DNA from: Schistocephalus solidus
Taxonomy: Eukaryota > Platyhelminthes > Cestoda > Diphyllobothriidea > Diphyllobothriidae
Direction: 5' to 3'
NCBI GenBank assembly: GCA_017591395.1
Contig: WEDG01005593.1
Coordinates: 1-64,000 of the forward strand
Length of the DNA: 64,000 nt
Within the stretch, counting starts at the first letter, position 1. Each line of letters starts with the position of its first letter. Below, one piece after another: positions 12,348-23,732 of the stretch. The position numbers and the translations under genes were made by a program. A model generated the notes under the pieces. That model did no database searches, was not told the DNA's origin, and saw only the letters and a program-made list of their open reading frames with translations.

Positions 12348-15300
12348 TCACTCCTCTTCATTCATCTGTTTTAGCTTTTCTTTAGTCATGTAGCGTTGGC
12401 CGACACCCGTGCGACGGAACTCCGACCTCCGCTCGAGGTACTCCTCTTCAAACCTCTTCATCTGTTCAGGATCCAGAGCAAGTCTGCAGCAGAGGGAGGA
12501 AGAAAGGGAGAATCAGCAACCCGAGGAAATGTGGAATCACAACCTGTTCTCAGAATGTCAACAATGTCGAGAGTTCTCTTAGGGGTTTCCTCAGTTTCGT
12601 ATGCAATCGACCAGTTTTCAGCTTTTTGCCACTTCGATAAGGGTTGGAAGGAGGATTAGTAGGGAACATATCCTCAACCCAATTATCACAAAGCAGTGCA
12701 CCTGATTTCGGTTAGATATCTTTAAATCAACCTGTGTGAAGCATACTCGCGAGAAACGCGCCACCGAAAACAGTCGTACTGATCTTATTTATTTTGGACG
12801 CCCATGTAAACCTCGATCATGTTTACCAAAGTCGTATTTAGTACCAATTTTGTGAGAAATGGCGGTTTCATAAGTGGATAAAGGGACCACAATACATCGC
12901 CTGGCATTCTCGTTACCTGACTATTACCTGCCTAGTTAACATCCCGAGATACTTTTTCAATTTGATACCACAACTCGCATGTACAAAAAGGCAATTCAAA
13001 GGTAACTCACCTACATCTCTCTCAAATATACTGATACTGAATATTCATTAACGTCGGAGTGGGTGCAATGTAAATTAGAAGGGCAGAGATGACAGAAATG
13101 CAAGAATAAGCGCCCGATCTACGGCGGGAGAAAATGGTAGGTGGCGAGGGACTGATAAACTGCGGTTCGATGATGTGTTTCCGACTCCTCTATGGATCAC
13201 CTGTGTCGGGTGCCCTCGGTAGGTGGCGAGGGACTGATAAACTTCGGTTCGATTATGTGTTTCCGACTCCTCTATGGATCACCTGTGTCGGGTGCCCTTG
13301 GTAGGTGGCGAGGGACTGATAAACTTCGGTTCTATGATGTGTTTCCGACTCTTCTAAGGATCACCTGTGTCGGGTGCCCTCGGTAGGTGGCGAGGGACTG
13401 ATAAACTTCGGTTCGATGATGTGTTTCCGACTCCTCTATGGATCACCTGTGTCGGGTGCCCTCGGTAGGTGGCGAGGGACTGATAAACTTCGGTTCGATG
13501 ATGTGTTTCCGACTCCTCTATGGATCACCTGTGTCGGGTGCCCTCGGTAGGTGGCGAGGGACTGATAAACTTCGGTTCGATGATGTGTTTCCGACTCCTC
13601 TATGGATCACCTGTGTCGGGTGCCCTCGGTAGGTGGCGAGGGACTGATAAACTTCGGTTCGATGATGTGTTTCCGACTCCTCTATGGATCACCTGTGTCG
13701 GGTGCCCTCGGTAGGTGGCGAGGGACTGATAAACTTCGGTTCGATGATGTGTTTCCGACTCCTCTATGGATCACCTGTGTCGGGTGCCCTCGGTTGTTTT
13801 TGTTTCCCGTGCCATGCCAGACTGAATGAAGGCATAATAAATCTGGAACAGTTTCTCGTCAGTCTACTGCTGTTCTTGATCATCACCCTATCTGGTATTT
13901 TAGCTTGGTCACGTGCAGTCTGACGGGTGGTTACCTGTTCATGACCCCGGCCACCGCTAAAGAGTTTGTTTGGATCGGGTAGGCTCATTTCATGTTTACT
14001 GCAGCAGTGTAGGGGTTGCAGAAAGACCTAGATCAACACGTTGAGTTATATAAATGTCCTTCACAGAATCGACGGAGCATGTAGACATAAAAACGAACAA
14101 AAGCCCGGTATGTAACTCTTTTCAAAACGATTTTCTTCAGATATAAAACGCTAGGGTGTACGGATAAAATTAAGAAACTAAGTAAATTTGTTCTTTACTT
14201 GAGCTGGCTGTTGTCGTTGCTGCTGCTGACATCGAACCCCTCGCTGCAACAGGCTGTTGGCACGCATCTCAGCCATCCAGTCGCCTAAAAGCCGTGACTG
14301 ACCAGATAGTGATTGCTTTTTCTGTGGTTGCTGAAATCGATAGTAGATATGGCCATCCGCCACCCACGGAGCATCGGTTTAGGGTATCAGCATCGAGAAT
14401 GAGGTCCTTTCGCCATAGCTCGTGAACTCTTTGCTGATAAACTATTTGCGAGATTTGTGCTCAGTCACGCCCGACATGTTCACCAAGACGTGGAAGTGCT
14501 TCTGGCGTCTTCTGTGATCGGTCTGTTCTCCAGATCCTCTTCCACAGAAAACCTCGGCTAGAGAAGGACAATTCGCGACAACAGGTACGATCACATCTGT
14601 GCCAAATGCAAGTACGCTTGAAGACGTTACTGCACTTCGTGCAAACGTCTGCTTTCTGCTAATCAGCCACTGCTGATAGAACAAGCTGAAGCCTTAGCTG
14701 TGCGGTGTTTTAGTGTCTTACTCGGCGAACCAGCGCTGTAAGACCATCGTGTCCCAAACAGTCTCCTTTTGGCGCTAGTATAGAGTAAGCTGGAGTTTCT
14801 ATAATCAACGGTCAATACAAGGAATGTACCGCTATTAACTTATCCCTTAGCAGACATTGAGGATATTCAGGGAAAAAACAGCTTCGATAACGATGACAGG
14901 ATGATCCACGGGATCTGTGGTACTTTATAGGACAGACCACAGCTATCCGCGAGCTGGTGGCTCTGTCATTGGTGACCTGAAACTAATTATTCATCAATGT
15001 GGATGCGTCCAGTAGCCAGCAGCTGAGTTAGGAGGGCCTCCAACGCGCTGTTGGTGATATGCATCAGTTCAGCTGTGAAGCCCTTCAGCAAGCCGGCAGA
15101 GGAAACAGAATGCTGAAGTTGGTTAAGGACAAAAAATGTCTACCAAGTGCTTAGGCTGGCAAAAAATGTAAGTAAACTCGCTATTACTCGACAAAGAGCA
15201 CCAACATTTTGTTCTAGATCACCAAGAACATTTGAAGCTGCGTTAATAAAACTGTGTATAGGGCAGGTACGAGAGTGAATTCGCGTTATGTAAGGAAATT

Positions 15301-15614
15301 TTTTACAGGTCTAATGCGCTCCCGAAGTGCGACATAGACCCCAGCACCCATGCACACATTGAGTTGACTTACTTGGTCTGACAGTCGTTGACAGCAGCAA
15401 ATTCGAGTTTGCACTTTCGCGAAGGGATCCAACTATCTTTATGCTGACGGATGCACCGTCTCCAGAGACTCCACTGTTCAGCACAGAGATCAAACAGTAA
15501 GCGCTCTTGTACAAACTTAGAGAAGATCGTACTTCGCTCTGTGTCCGCAATCGTTTTGTCGTCAGGGTCGCCGTAGCCGACAGGTCCACCCTTGTAGCCC
15601 CTATAAACTGCCAT
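12348..15614 (-). CDS. CMC1: CMC1-like twin CX9C COX-assembly protein, 2 exons
   Basis: Exon 1 is 15614-15373 and exon 2 is 12483-12348 on the minus strand, giving 125 residues. Exon 1 ends at an ideal GTAAGT donor after two bases of a Lys codon. Exon 2 follows a CTGCTGCAG acceptor and supplies the third base, so the frame is continuous to TGA at 12350-12348. The protein has C44-x9-C54 and C68-x9-C78, the twin CX9C helix-hairpin of intermembrane-space proteins imported through Mia40. A GDPDD motif at residues 15-19 precedes it, and a charged FEEEYLERRSEFRRTG segment follows, matching the CMC1 tail (EYLxERxxFRxTG). CMC1 family members help build the COX1 module of cytochrome c oxidase. Human CMC1 is slightly shorter (about 106 residues). 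The start is the first ATG of the frame in exon 1. A TTTCAG about 30 bases upstream could be a further splice or trans-splice acceptor. The spacer between the CX9C motifs is 13 residues, against about 11 in human. Confidence 0.8.
12484..13135. other. Intron of CMC1-like gene, 3' part
   Basis: This part of the minus-strand intron lies between the minisatellite and exon 2. It begins (at its low-coordinate end) with the AG acceptor at 12484-12485, preceded on the minus strand by a pyrimidine-rich tract. I see no other feature. Confidence 0.6.
13136..13791. repeat. 82-bp minisatellite, 8 copies
   Basis: Eight direct copies of an 82-bp unit beginning GGTAGGTGGCGAGGGACTG run without gaps (13136 + 8 x 82 = 13792). 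Copies differ by only a few substitutions, most of them in the first three units. The unit contains in-frame stops and 82 is not a multiple of three, so the overlapping 64-79-codon ORFs are artefacts. The array lies entirely within the CMC1-like intron. Confidence 0.97.
13792..15372. other. Intron of CMC1-like gene, 5' part
   Basis: This is intronic sequence between exon 1 and the minisatellite. Minus-strand ORFs at 14178-14363 (61 codons, Gln-rich end), 14442-14684 and about 14990-15145 look mildly protein-like. They show no recognisable domain and no phase-consistent splice pair with the CMC1-like exons, so they are not called. Confidence 0.5.
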
Positions 15615-17423
15615 TGCAAGGCGGTGGGGCGTTTGTTGCTGAAATTCACAGAGGTCAATTTTTCAAAAGATTAAGGACTCCTTGGCGGATAAACTATAAA
15701 AATAATACATTTTATGAGGAATATATCAGACTGAAGGAGACGCGCAAAGTAAACGAACAGTTAAAAGAATTCTGAAGGAGGGAGATGGAGGAGATGGGTT
15801 TCTCTACCGCGGAACGCACTAAATTATGGAAACGACCTAGCAGTTACTTGTCAAGGAAAATGCACCATATGTTAGGAACCATGCGTATGAATGTCTAGTC
15901 TCTGAAGAAAGGTAGGAGAAATCGTTATTCTAAACGTCAGACCTCAAACAGAACTATCTCGACGAACGTCTTATTTTCTCTTGGCATCTACTTAAGCCTA
16001 AATGTTGATTCGTACTTTCATGTTAACATGTGGATCTCCCCGACAAGAGGTAAATACTGAACAGATAAAACTCGGCCGGTTTCATTTGTTAAGCACATCT
16101 GAGGAAAACTTGGTGCTTTTCTGCCTCACATGCATTTGCTCGGCGAGCGCCCATTTAGAGTATATAGAATTTCCCTGTAAATTACATGGTAACCTCATGC
16201 GCGTTTTGTGAAGTATTATTCAAACGAACGGAAACACTCTGGTCAGCGAAGATGTGGGTACACTTCAAGTTTTAACAATAGCTCCTGGAAAACAATTCTT
16301 AGGTGCATCTTAATATGTTTTGTGAGACAGTTGCTGAAATAAAGGACATTCAATATTGTAGAAAAGTAGTCGCGGCTTTTTATTGGCAAACGGCCTACGA
16401 GCAGCGCCACCAAAGCCCTGCCCATTTACTGGAAGGCGGCACAGAAGTCGACGAAACCACGACGGACATAGGTCTCCAGAACATAAATGATTTAGCTATT
16501 GGCAGGCAAGGAAGAGCAATTTTGAGATTTACTTAAACCGCCGTCTCTGCGTGCACCCTTTACGGCTTCTACCCCGGCTGTCCCCACGAAGTCCCCTGTG
16601 TTGCCGCCTGCTATTAGGAGTTTTATAGCAATCCAGCCTCTAGAAAGACAGATCTAGAAGCTACCATTTGACAAAAGCCTTTTCAGAGCAGCTTGAGGGA
16701 GCATTTCGGCGAGGATGGGTCACAGAGTGTCGTCAATAGTTCTGAGGCAATACCGCTTTACTGCCTTTCTTCATGAAGGTAGGCAGAATTCCGCAAGTAA
16801 AGAGACGTTAGCCTACTATGAAGTTGGCTCTAAGATATGTATCAGTATCGATTTTGAACAGCTTTACTCTGTCGAAAAGTAAAGCGAGCTTTGCCTTGAC
16901 AGAGACCGTGTAAACAAATTATGGTCCAGGGAAAAATTCAAAAACAGCCATATTTATCGATGGTAGATGGTACAGAGTTTAACCTAGTAAACTGATTTGT
17001 TTCATGGAACTGTGTTGAGGCTTATCGCACGCTCTCGGCCTCATTAATTTAATTAAGGAAAACCTCAAAATTGCGAAAATGAAAGTAGGGGCTATTGTGA
17101 GAAACTCAAATATTTTTATAGCCGCGCCAATGTCCGATAAATTTTATATACTTTGTTCTGCCACAGAATTGCAGGACTGCTAGGGCATTTAGATACGGCA
17201 GACATATACCTGATCTTAAATATCTAAAAAATACTGAACTAGCCTCGGTCTAGCCTTGCAGTAACAGTTCAGGTTTTCAGGCTTGTCTGCGGCCAGAGAT
17301 AGGTTGGCTGACTGAGTGCAGTCTGCGCTAGACTCGCCCGAGATTGCTGAGTAGAGTTTGCCTTCAGGGCCTACTAAAAAGAGTAACCCTATCACAAAAA
17401 TAGCCGCAAACTAACCGACTGTA
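15615..17423. other. Unassigned intergenic sequence
   Basis: This should contain the promoter and 5' untranslated region of the minus-strand CMC1-like gene (just above 15614). No core element could be assigned. ORFs of 60-77 codons at 16002-16536 have no recognisable motifs. I see nothing else. Confidence 0.5.
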
Positions 17424-17481
17424 GGGGCAAGTCCTGGGCGATTATCAGATTATACCATGATAATCACCCAGGACTGGCCCC
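17424..17481. repeat. 24-bp inverted repeat with 10-bp loop
   Basis: Arms 17424-17447 and 17458-17481 pair over 24 bp with two mismatches. The core is GTCCTGGG/CCCAGGAC plus ATTATCA/TGATAAT. The loop is about 10 bases. It lies 51 bp from the larger foldback repeat, so the two may be parts of one element. Confidence 0.9.
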
Positions 17482-17532
17482 TGTGTTGAATGATTGTACT
17501 TAAGGGTAGCGAAAATTCCCAATGAAAAATTC

Positions 17533-17742
17533 AAAAGACAATTTGGTGAGCATACGTTAGCTTTCGATAAATTCTCATTTTTACATTTTACATTTATATC
17601 ACTGTGTAACTAAGTCAAATATATGGGTAAGTAGAACAAATTGTACTTACCCGCATATTCGACTTAGTAACACAGTGATATAAATGTAAAAGCCTGATGA
17701 AAATTTATCGAAAGCTAACGTATGCTCGCCAAATTGTCTTTT
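17533..17742. repeat. ~100-bp-arm foldback (inverted repeat) element
   Basis: The left arm (17533-17633, from AAAAGACAATTTGG) is nearly the reverse complement of the right arm (17644-17742, ending CCAAATTGTCTTTT), around a 10-base centre. The right arm lacks about 8 bases. A related segment occurs once at 38613-38651, inside a LINE fragment. That suggests the foldback arose by inverted duplication of LINE sequence rather than being a DNA-transposon MITE. No clear target-site duplication was seen. Confidence 0.88.
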
Positions 17743-19057
17743 GGATTGTACTTTAGTAAAAATCGTTCAATACAAATGGACATATTAGTTTTTTAAATAT
17801 AAAAGTTATGCATATATATTCGGACTGTCTTTATAGCAAAATATCTGGATGTAACCAACAATCAAGGTAAACAATAAACGAAATGAGAAAAATATCAACG
17901 CACAGCAAACGCTGTTTTGAGTTGTTGTCTGAATTTCAGGCTATTAAAATGCCAGGCTATCGAAAGATGTGCGCAAGGTCTGTTTTAGAAAATCCACAAA
18001 CGTAGACCGTAAAAATCTCACTAATTTTCTCCTCGACGTTTCACATATGTGAATTCATGGCCAGCACCAGAGCTTTCAACTATAGAAAACGAACTTCTGC
18101 ATAAACGCACGCGGTGGAAGGCCTTCCATTGTATATACGCCCCTTTCTATGCACGCAGAACCCTATTCGTACTTCCCTTGTACATATTTATCCATTTTTT
18201 CTTTGCGACGTTAGATTTTTTTACATTTTTTGGACTCATAATACCTAAAAACATGGCTTGAGATGTATGGGAGGGCTTCGTATTTGCAGATGGAGAGCGC
18301 TGCAGCTGGTTAACCAACATACATTATCATTGTCTATGTTAAAACTTCATGTGCTGGTAATTTGTTGTCATTTAATAACGCATCGAGTTTAAAATTTATT
18401 CTTAACAGACACCTATCACTCGCGGTTATGGTGTTTCTTCCGTTTCACTTCGCTCGCTCGCAGGTACGAGGTGCTTGCCTGCGTCCGCAAAAAATATGCA
18501 CGCTTAAAATACACTATCATGTGTTTGTGCAAACTTACTGCAAGTTTAGTGCAGCTAATCCATTCGCAAAGTTCCCCGCACCCTAAGGCTAAATTTTCGC
18601 TGTATATTAGCTTAGTGTACATCGAATTTACTATCAAAAAGACGATAACCCGTGGCAAAAATCTCAAGAAGAACACTGTTCAACTAGAGTTTTATGGAAT
18701 TTTTTGATAAATGAAGGAAGGTGGATATAACAGCGGAGTAATAAACATGTTAACATGACATTTTGGTGAAAATGGTACTGTTACTCTAAAAAAAAATATC
18801 GAACCAAGCAGCGTTCTATTGTAAACGAGATAAAAATACCATATGAGAGATAGAGTGCAGTATTTTTGATATGTGGGTAAACTACAAACCATTGGCTGAT
18901 AGTGGCAAAATTGAGAAAGCCGGTTAATAGACAGAGGAGTAATTTAATTAATCTGTAATTCGCGATCCACACTGGATCACGGCAACAGATGCAGTAGCAC
19001 AAAAACTACAGTAGTCATCAAATATTAAGTCTTTTAGAGTGCATGCATCACAGGTTA
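17743..19057. other. Unassigned AT-rich sequence
   Basis: Overlapping short ORFs on both strands (18049-19002) have no recognisable motif and look like chance. There is no tRNA or repeat that I can support. Confidence 0.5.
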
Positions 19058-19274
19058 ATAAATAAATTGTATATTTAAGGCCCAGAGAGCTTCGTCATGT
19101 CAAACTTAGTATCGTGGTATAAATAAATACAAAGTGGATAATTGCTGCACTGTGTGAGCAGCCATACTAATAGCAGAAATGAATAATATGGTAGGCATAT
19201 CCGATTCAGAACGATTTGCCATTTTTAAAACAATAGTAAATAATCTTTGACATATACGGAGAACTAGAAAAAAA

Positions 19275-19354
19275 GCAGTAAAAACACTCCTGCGGTTAAA
19301 TCGGAGGCGGAGTTCGGCAAGCCGCCAATTTAAAAAAAATAGGAGAAAAACTGC
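19275..19354 (-). repeat. 3'-UTR hairpin of the LINE (copy 1 of 6)
   Basis: On the minus strand: GCAG, T-run, CTCCT, an inner stem that includes AAATTGGCGG facing CCGCCTCCGATTT, a GAACT-containing loop, AGGAG, T-rich run, CTGC. The same frame occurs at 35693, 40315, 43717, 45426 and 55940 with different but still paired inner stems. Confidence 0.85.
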
Positions 19355-19936
19355 TTCACTAAATAATTAATAGCTAGATGCAATGGGATAGTATTATGAT
19401 GTTGTTGGCAACGTTTGAGGGTTCGGAACGCTCCTTGTCGTGTGAGGGATTATATAACAGTCAGAGCTACTGTTTGTAACCACCAGTGGAGGTGAGAGAG
19501 GAGGAACTCATTGTGGACACCAGGGTGAAAACGAAGAGGGTACAGACGAGGTCATTAGATCATCATCGAGATGCGACCTTGCTGACTACATAGTCCACCA
19601 ATCAAAGAGGCAAAACCATCAGAACCCGCATTTGATCATCAACTGAACCTGGAGACCATCTTCGGGGTTGCAAAATCGGAGGAAGGTTTCAAGGTTGTCA
19701 AGAGTTGGCGATGCTAGTTTAAAAGAGTGGGGAAGAAAAAAGTGAATGCATAGATTGACTCTGCAGAGGATGATGGAAATATAATTAGAGACCAATATTA
19801 TATCAAGGGAGCTGCCTCAAATACCAGGAGGACCCTTTTCAAAATCCAAAAAGTTGCGAGTTTGGGAAGGAAACAGGCAATAAGGACTTTATATCTTCCG
19901 AAGTTAAATCTTTGCGTTATTTTCTTTTGAAAATAA

Positions 19937-21944
19937 CTAATGTAGACGACAACCTAATTTGCAGTGGAAGGTTATTCCATATGAAAGCATATTTGGAGGC
20001 AAAAACTGAGAACGGTTAGTTGTGGAGCTAAGGGGTGGTGAAATGATCATGGAGGAATTACGAGTGGCATAGGGTCGATCTACCGGTGTGAGAGCTTTAA
20101 TTCGTGGGAGCTTTTGGCTAGAGTTAACGCGAAAATGGAAGCTGAGACCGGCTTCGAGTCTTCTAACCAACAGAAATTTTATATTTGCTAACTGGCATCT
20201 ATCCGTATAAGAGATAATGTATCCAGGAAGAGAAAACAGTCTTCGAGTAAAAACCCTCTGAAATTTTTCAATCTTACTGCGGTCAGATGCGTTCATCAGC
20301 CCAAAGAGGGGACAGCAGTATTCTAGGATAGGAAGAACAAACATGCGGTACAGGTTTAACTTATTTCCGGAAGGAAGAAATTATGTGATATAAAACTACA
20401 TATCTGTGCAGCCGTTGCAGAAATTCAATCTGCATGAGGCGATAATGCTAGCTTATTCGTGTAACTTAGACCTTAGTCTCTTATAGTTGGTCGTTCTAAA
20501 AGTGTACTATTTTGAAATACTAGGGGTCCAGAAAGCTTGGCGGGGCCAAAACACATGAAACTACTCTTGGATGGAGAAACTTCCATCTTCCAACTAGAGC
20601 TCCAAAGTGAGAGCATAAGTAGATCAGTGTTGATTTTATCAACGCAACTATTGGCAGTGTCTTTAGAAATTGAATAAATGCACTTGAGATCGTCAGCGTA
20701 AACGAAAATTTGTGAATTTGTGAGTAAAAATGAAATTTCGTTTATTTACAGCATGAAGAGAAGGGAACCTAGAACCGTGCCTTGAAAAACGCCACTCGTG
20801 ATCGGCTGAGGCATCGAATAGCTATTACCTACTAAGACCTTCTGGCTGCAATTAGACAAGTAGGAACCAATGAAGTCAAGGAGATGAGGCCGGATGCTGA
20901 GGGCTTCCAGTTTCACCAGAAGACGTCTGTGCAGTACCTTGTCTAAGGCTTTGCTCAAGTCAAAGTAGATCACAACCACTGACTATTACTCATTACGAAT
21001 GGAAGTGACGAGGTTAAGAAAAGCTAAGTGACACACTTTGCATGATCTCCTAGGTAGAAAACCGTATTGAGAGTCGCTTATGAGCTTATTTTCTAAGCAA
21101 AAGTCGTGAATTTGATTAAAAATAATTGTTTCAATAAGTTTTGCAACAGCAGGGGTTTTGTGAACGCCTCGATAATCATTTACGTCCAAACGAGATCCCG
21201 ACTTGAAGACAGGAAGAATAATAGATGTCTTCCATGAGTCAGGAAAGAATCCGTTTAAAAGATACACTGAGAATACATGGCTAAGCAATCGGAGAAAGCT
21301 CGCCACTCTCTTAATAACTGAGTTTGGAATACCATCAGTCCCCGAAGTGTGCGAGTTTTTCAGACGCATTATTTGCTTACGAATTAGTTCTATGGAGAAA
21401 TCAATTGTGCTGATAACATTAAATGAGGATGCCTGAAACGTCGGAACCGGTTCAGATTCCATCGCAAGATGATTTACAAAGAATGCACTAAACAATTCTG
21501 CCTTGTCAGAGTCTTCGAGAACGAAGTTCTTAGCTTCATTTAGTAATGGAGGTATGTCATAACTCGTTTGGATCAAGATCGACGGTGGAACAAATAAGTA
21601 ACAGATTTTGCAGAGTTTGGCTCGCTGAGTGCGTAAGATTCCGTCTCTCTGTCACGTGCAAAACGAATCTTAGAGGCTAATTCAAAAATCTCTGCAATCC
21701 TCAGATGTTCAGATAACGAACTAGTATATTGATCTTTTAATTGCTTCCTCAATTTCTTTAGTCTTGGCAAAAGAAAGTGAGGGACGGTGGATTCTGAAGT
21801 GTAGGGCTTGACAATTTTGGCTGGCACAAATTCCAGGATGTTATTTGAAACGAGTTGTATGAAGTCAGAAGGACATGCTGCATGTTTCATGAAGGAGAGA
21901 TGCTGCCAGTTCAATAAGTCCAAATAGTTGTTAATTAAGCTCAT
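19937..21944 (-). pseudogene. LINE reverse transcriptase (broken into four frames)
   Basis: The pieces 21944-21573, 21576-20986, 20979-20746 and 20344-19937 on the minus strand are consecutive parts of one polymerase. They include SGTDGIPNSVIK, SDSQYGFLPRRSC, YFDLSKALDKVLH, SGVFQGTVLGSLLF and YADDLK (the last in the gap near 20700), then a thumb region with PILEYCCPLFG. In-frame stops and frameshifts separate them. The polymerase would copy its own RNA at the nicked target. It is not functional as it stands. Confidence 0.87.
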
Positions 21945-21949
21945 ATCTG

Positions 21950-22928
21950 CGAGGTCAAAAGCATGGTAGGTACGAACGGCGCTAGCCTTTTTCGATGAGA
22001 CAATTGGTAAGCAACAGTGAATTAATGTATGGTCACTTTGGAAGAGACCCTGCTTAAAATCAACGAAGAGGGGAGCAATGTCGTTTGTGAAAATCAGGTC
22101 TAAAATATGCTTGTCTCTCGTTGAAGAACGGACAAGCTGGGACCAATTTGAAAAATTAATGGTATCTAGGAAAGGCTGAAATCTGGGTGAACAAAAGTTT
22201 GAAATTCAGTCAATTTCAGGAAAATTAAAATCCCCAGCGATTATTTTAATTTTAAAATTGGACTCCGAAACCAATTTAAAAATTTCACAAAGTTTTGCAT
22301 CATCATCGGATGATGAATTAGGTGGGTTGTAAATACATCCAAGAATAGCCTTTTGCTGGGGCGACAGGATAATGGATGCGAAGCAGTAATTACTACAGAA
22401 TGACGTAACGTCGAGATCATATGGGAAGTGCTTAAATGGAGCTTTAATATAGAGAAGACAACCACCACCACGCTTACAAGTGCGGTCTTGACGGTAGAGA
22501 TCATACTGGTCTATGACAAGCAAAGAGTCGGAAATTAATGGTTGGGTCCAAGATTCAGGCATTAACTCGAAAGCAATGGCTCTCAGTTGAGCCATCTTAT
22601 TTATAACAGATCTAGCATTAAGTAATATGGCATCTAGGGTAGTTCGAGTATACAAACTAGGGTTATCGTTATTTATAATAAAAAAATTTGGAGGTGGGTA
22701 ATTAAGTTGGAAGTTATTGTGGCTTGGAAAGTAATTGCCAACTGCGTCAGAACGATTGGTATATGGAACGTCATTGACAAAAGGCTGAGAGGGATATATA
22801 AAAGGTGTAGGAATAAAACATTCCGGTATTGAAAAACCGTAGGGGTTATGACCGGGATATGCCTGTTGGTATTTAAAACGGAATGACGGGAAGTAAGATG
22901 GAATATAGAGGCTGTTGGGAGAGGGCAA
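21950..22928 (-). pseudogene. LINE endonuclease domain (broken)
   Basis: The frame 22928-22206 carries a Pro/Tyr/Phe-rich leader, then ILLNARSVINK, a shortened TE(S)W region, RGGGCLLYIK, GCIYNPPNSS and AGDFNFPEID. It stops at a TGA where family members have Trp. The domain resumes past the stop and continues to SDHTLIHC near 22030. These are the conserved blocks of LINE apurinic-type endonucleases, which nick target DNA to prime reverse transcription. This copy is inactivated by the nonsense change and by a small deletion between the LRAIAFE and ESW blocks. Confidence 0.85.
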
Positions 22929-23345
22929 GCAGCTATAAGAATTAAGTGCTGGAAAGTTGGGTCTTGTATATCGGTTAACAAGATCGTAATGTTTGTATTA
23001 TTTTGATGGTTATTTATTAGCTCCTGAAATATTTGCGCTATTTGCTTGGGAAACTAAGGCAATGTCTTCTGCAGCTGGATTTTGCGTTTCATCCAGGTTA
23101 GTTGCTTCTTCATAAATTTCTCTAAATCATTGTAGTATAGACAATTAACTAGCGTACTTAACTGACGTCATGGATATCTAGCTTGCTGAAGTATCTCGAA
23201 TGGTATTTGGAAGAGAGCATGGAAAATTACCAGCTTCTGTGGGGCATTTTGTTAGAAGGGATGATCTCCAGTCTACTGGAACGATAGGGTTGCTTATGTA
23301 GGCTATGTGGAGTTTTCTTGGATTTATGTGTGTTGCCCTCCTGTT

Positions 23346-23732
23346 GTGTCATTTATGTGCCCCCTAAACGGGCCACGTGGTAGATGCGTTGGACCAACAC
23401 GGGGGCCACATCAGGGCACGGCATGCGTTATTCGGGTTGCGCTCCCATAACAAATGCTGAACATGGAGGTGTGGTGGCACGCCTAGGGGCGGCTTGGACT
23501 TAAGGGACCCAGCCGCGCCAGACACCTGCGTCCTCTCCCGCCTCTGGTCTTCTTGACTCTGTCTTGACACCGGGCTCAGGTGGGGGAGGAGGAGAGAGTG
23601 CGGTAGATGCAGCGCAAGTCTACTATCGCTTTAAACTAAATCACGCGCAAGTCACTGTCCCTGCTCCACTTTCCCATGGAGCATACGGTGGACATCGTCG
23701 GACTACGACGGTCGAATTGTCGTGTCATTTAT
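23346..23732. mobile_element. GC-rich SINE-like insertion flanked by 11-bp direct repeats
   Basis: The sequence GTGTCATTTAT occurs at 23346-23356 and again at 23722-23732. The 365 bp between (23357-23721) is clearly more GC-rich than its surroundings. Such flanking direct repeats are the expected target-site duplication of a retrotransposed element. I could not identify a convincing A box, B box or poly(A) tail, and no second copy occurs in this window. The SINE label is therefore inference from size, GC jump and the duplication. A 62-codon plus ORF and a 68-codon minus ORF inside look like chance. Confidence 0.6.

Larger units (their letters stand above)
19058..23130 (-). mobile_element. Near full-length but broken CR1/Jockey-group LINE
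   Basis: Read on the minus strand from about 23130, the order is: the end of an ORF1-like frame (to about 23000), a Pro/Tyr-rich leader joined to an apurinic-type endonuclease (22928-21950), a reverse transcriptase (21944-19937), a 3' UTR of about 850 bp with a stable hairpin (19275-19354), and an (AAAT)n-type tail at 19058-19080. Key motifs are GGGC-LLYIK, GDFNFP and SDHT in the endonuclease, and SGVFQGTVLG and YADD (about 20694-20705) in the polymerase. Several stops and frameshifts make it inactive. C-terminal domains alike enough to call the same group occur at 33536-34200, 44571-45217 and 54867-55755, and its 3' UTR recurs at 39994-40598. Confidence 0.88.

Noticed and set aside
12396..12659. 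87-codon plus ORF
   Set aside because: It is the antisense of CMC1-like exon 2 and flanking intron. The minus frame explains the coding signal.
13136..13791. CRISPR array or repeat protein in the 82-bp repeats
   Set aside because: The repeats are contiguous with no unique spacers. 82 is not a multiple of 3 and stops occur in the unit.
14178..15145. Minus-strand ORFs as extra CMC1-like or nested-gene exons (including one ending LLATGRIHIDE near 14990)
   Set aside because: None joins in phase to exon 1 at 15373, none matches a known domain, and lengths of about 50-80 codons are within chance expectation. The exon at 12348-12483 fits exactly.
15311..15658. 115-codon minus ORF overlapping CMC1-like exon 1 in another frame
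   Set aside because: It reads through the GTAAGT donor in a different frame and lacks family motifs. The twin CX9C frame is clearly the real one.
18049..19002. Cluster of overlapping short ORFs on both strands
   Set aside because: Composition is AT-rich and hydrophobic with no motifs, and frames overlap on both strands, as expected by chance.
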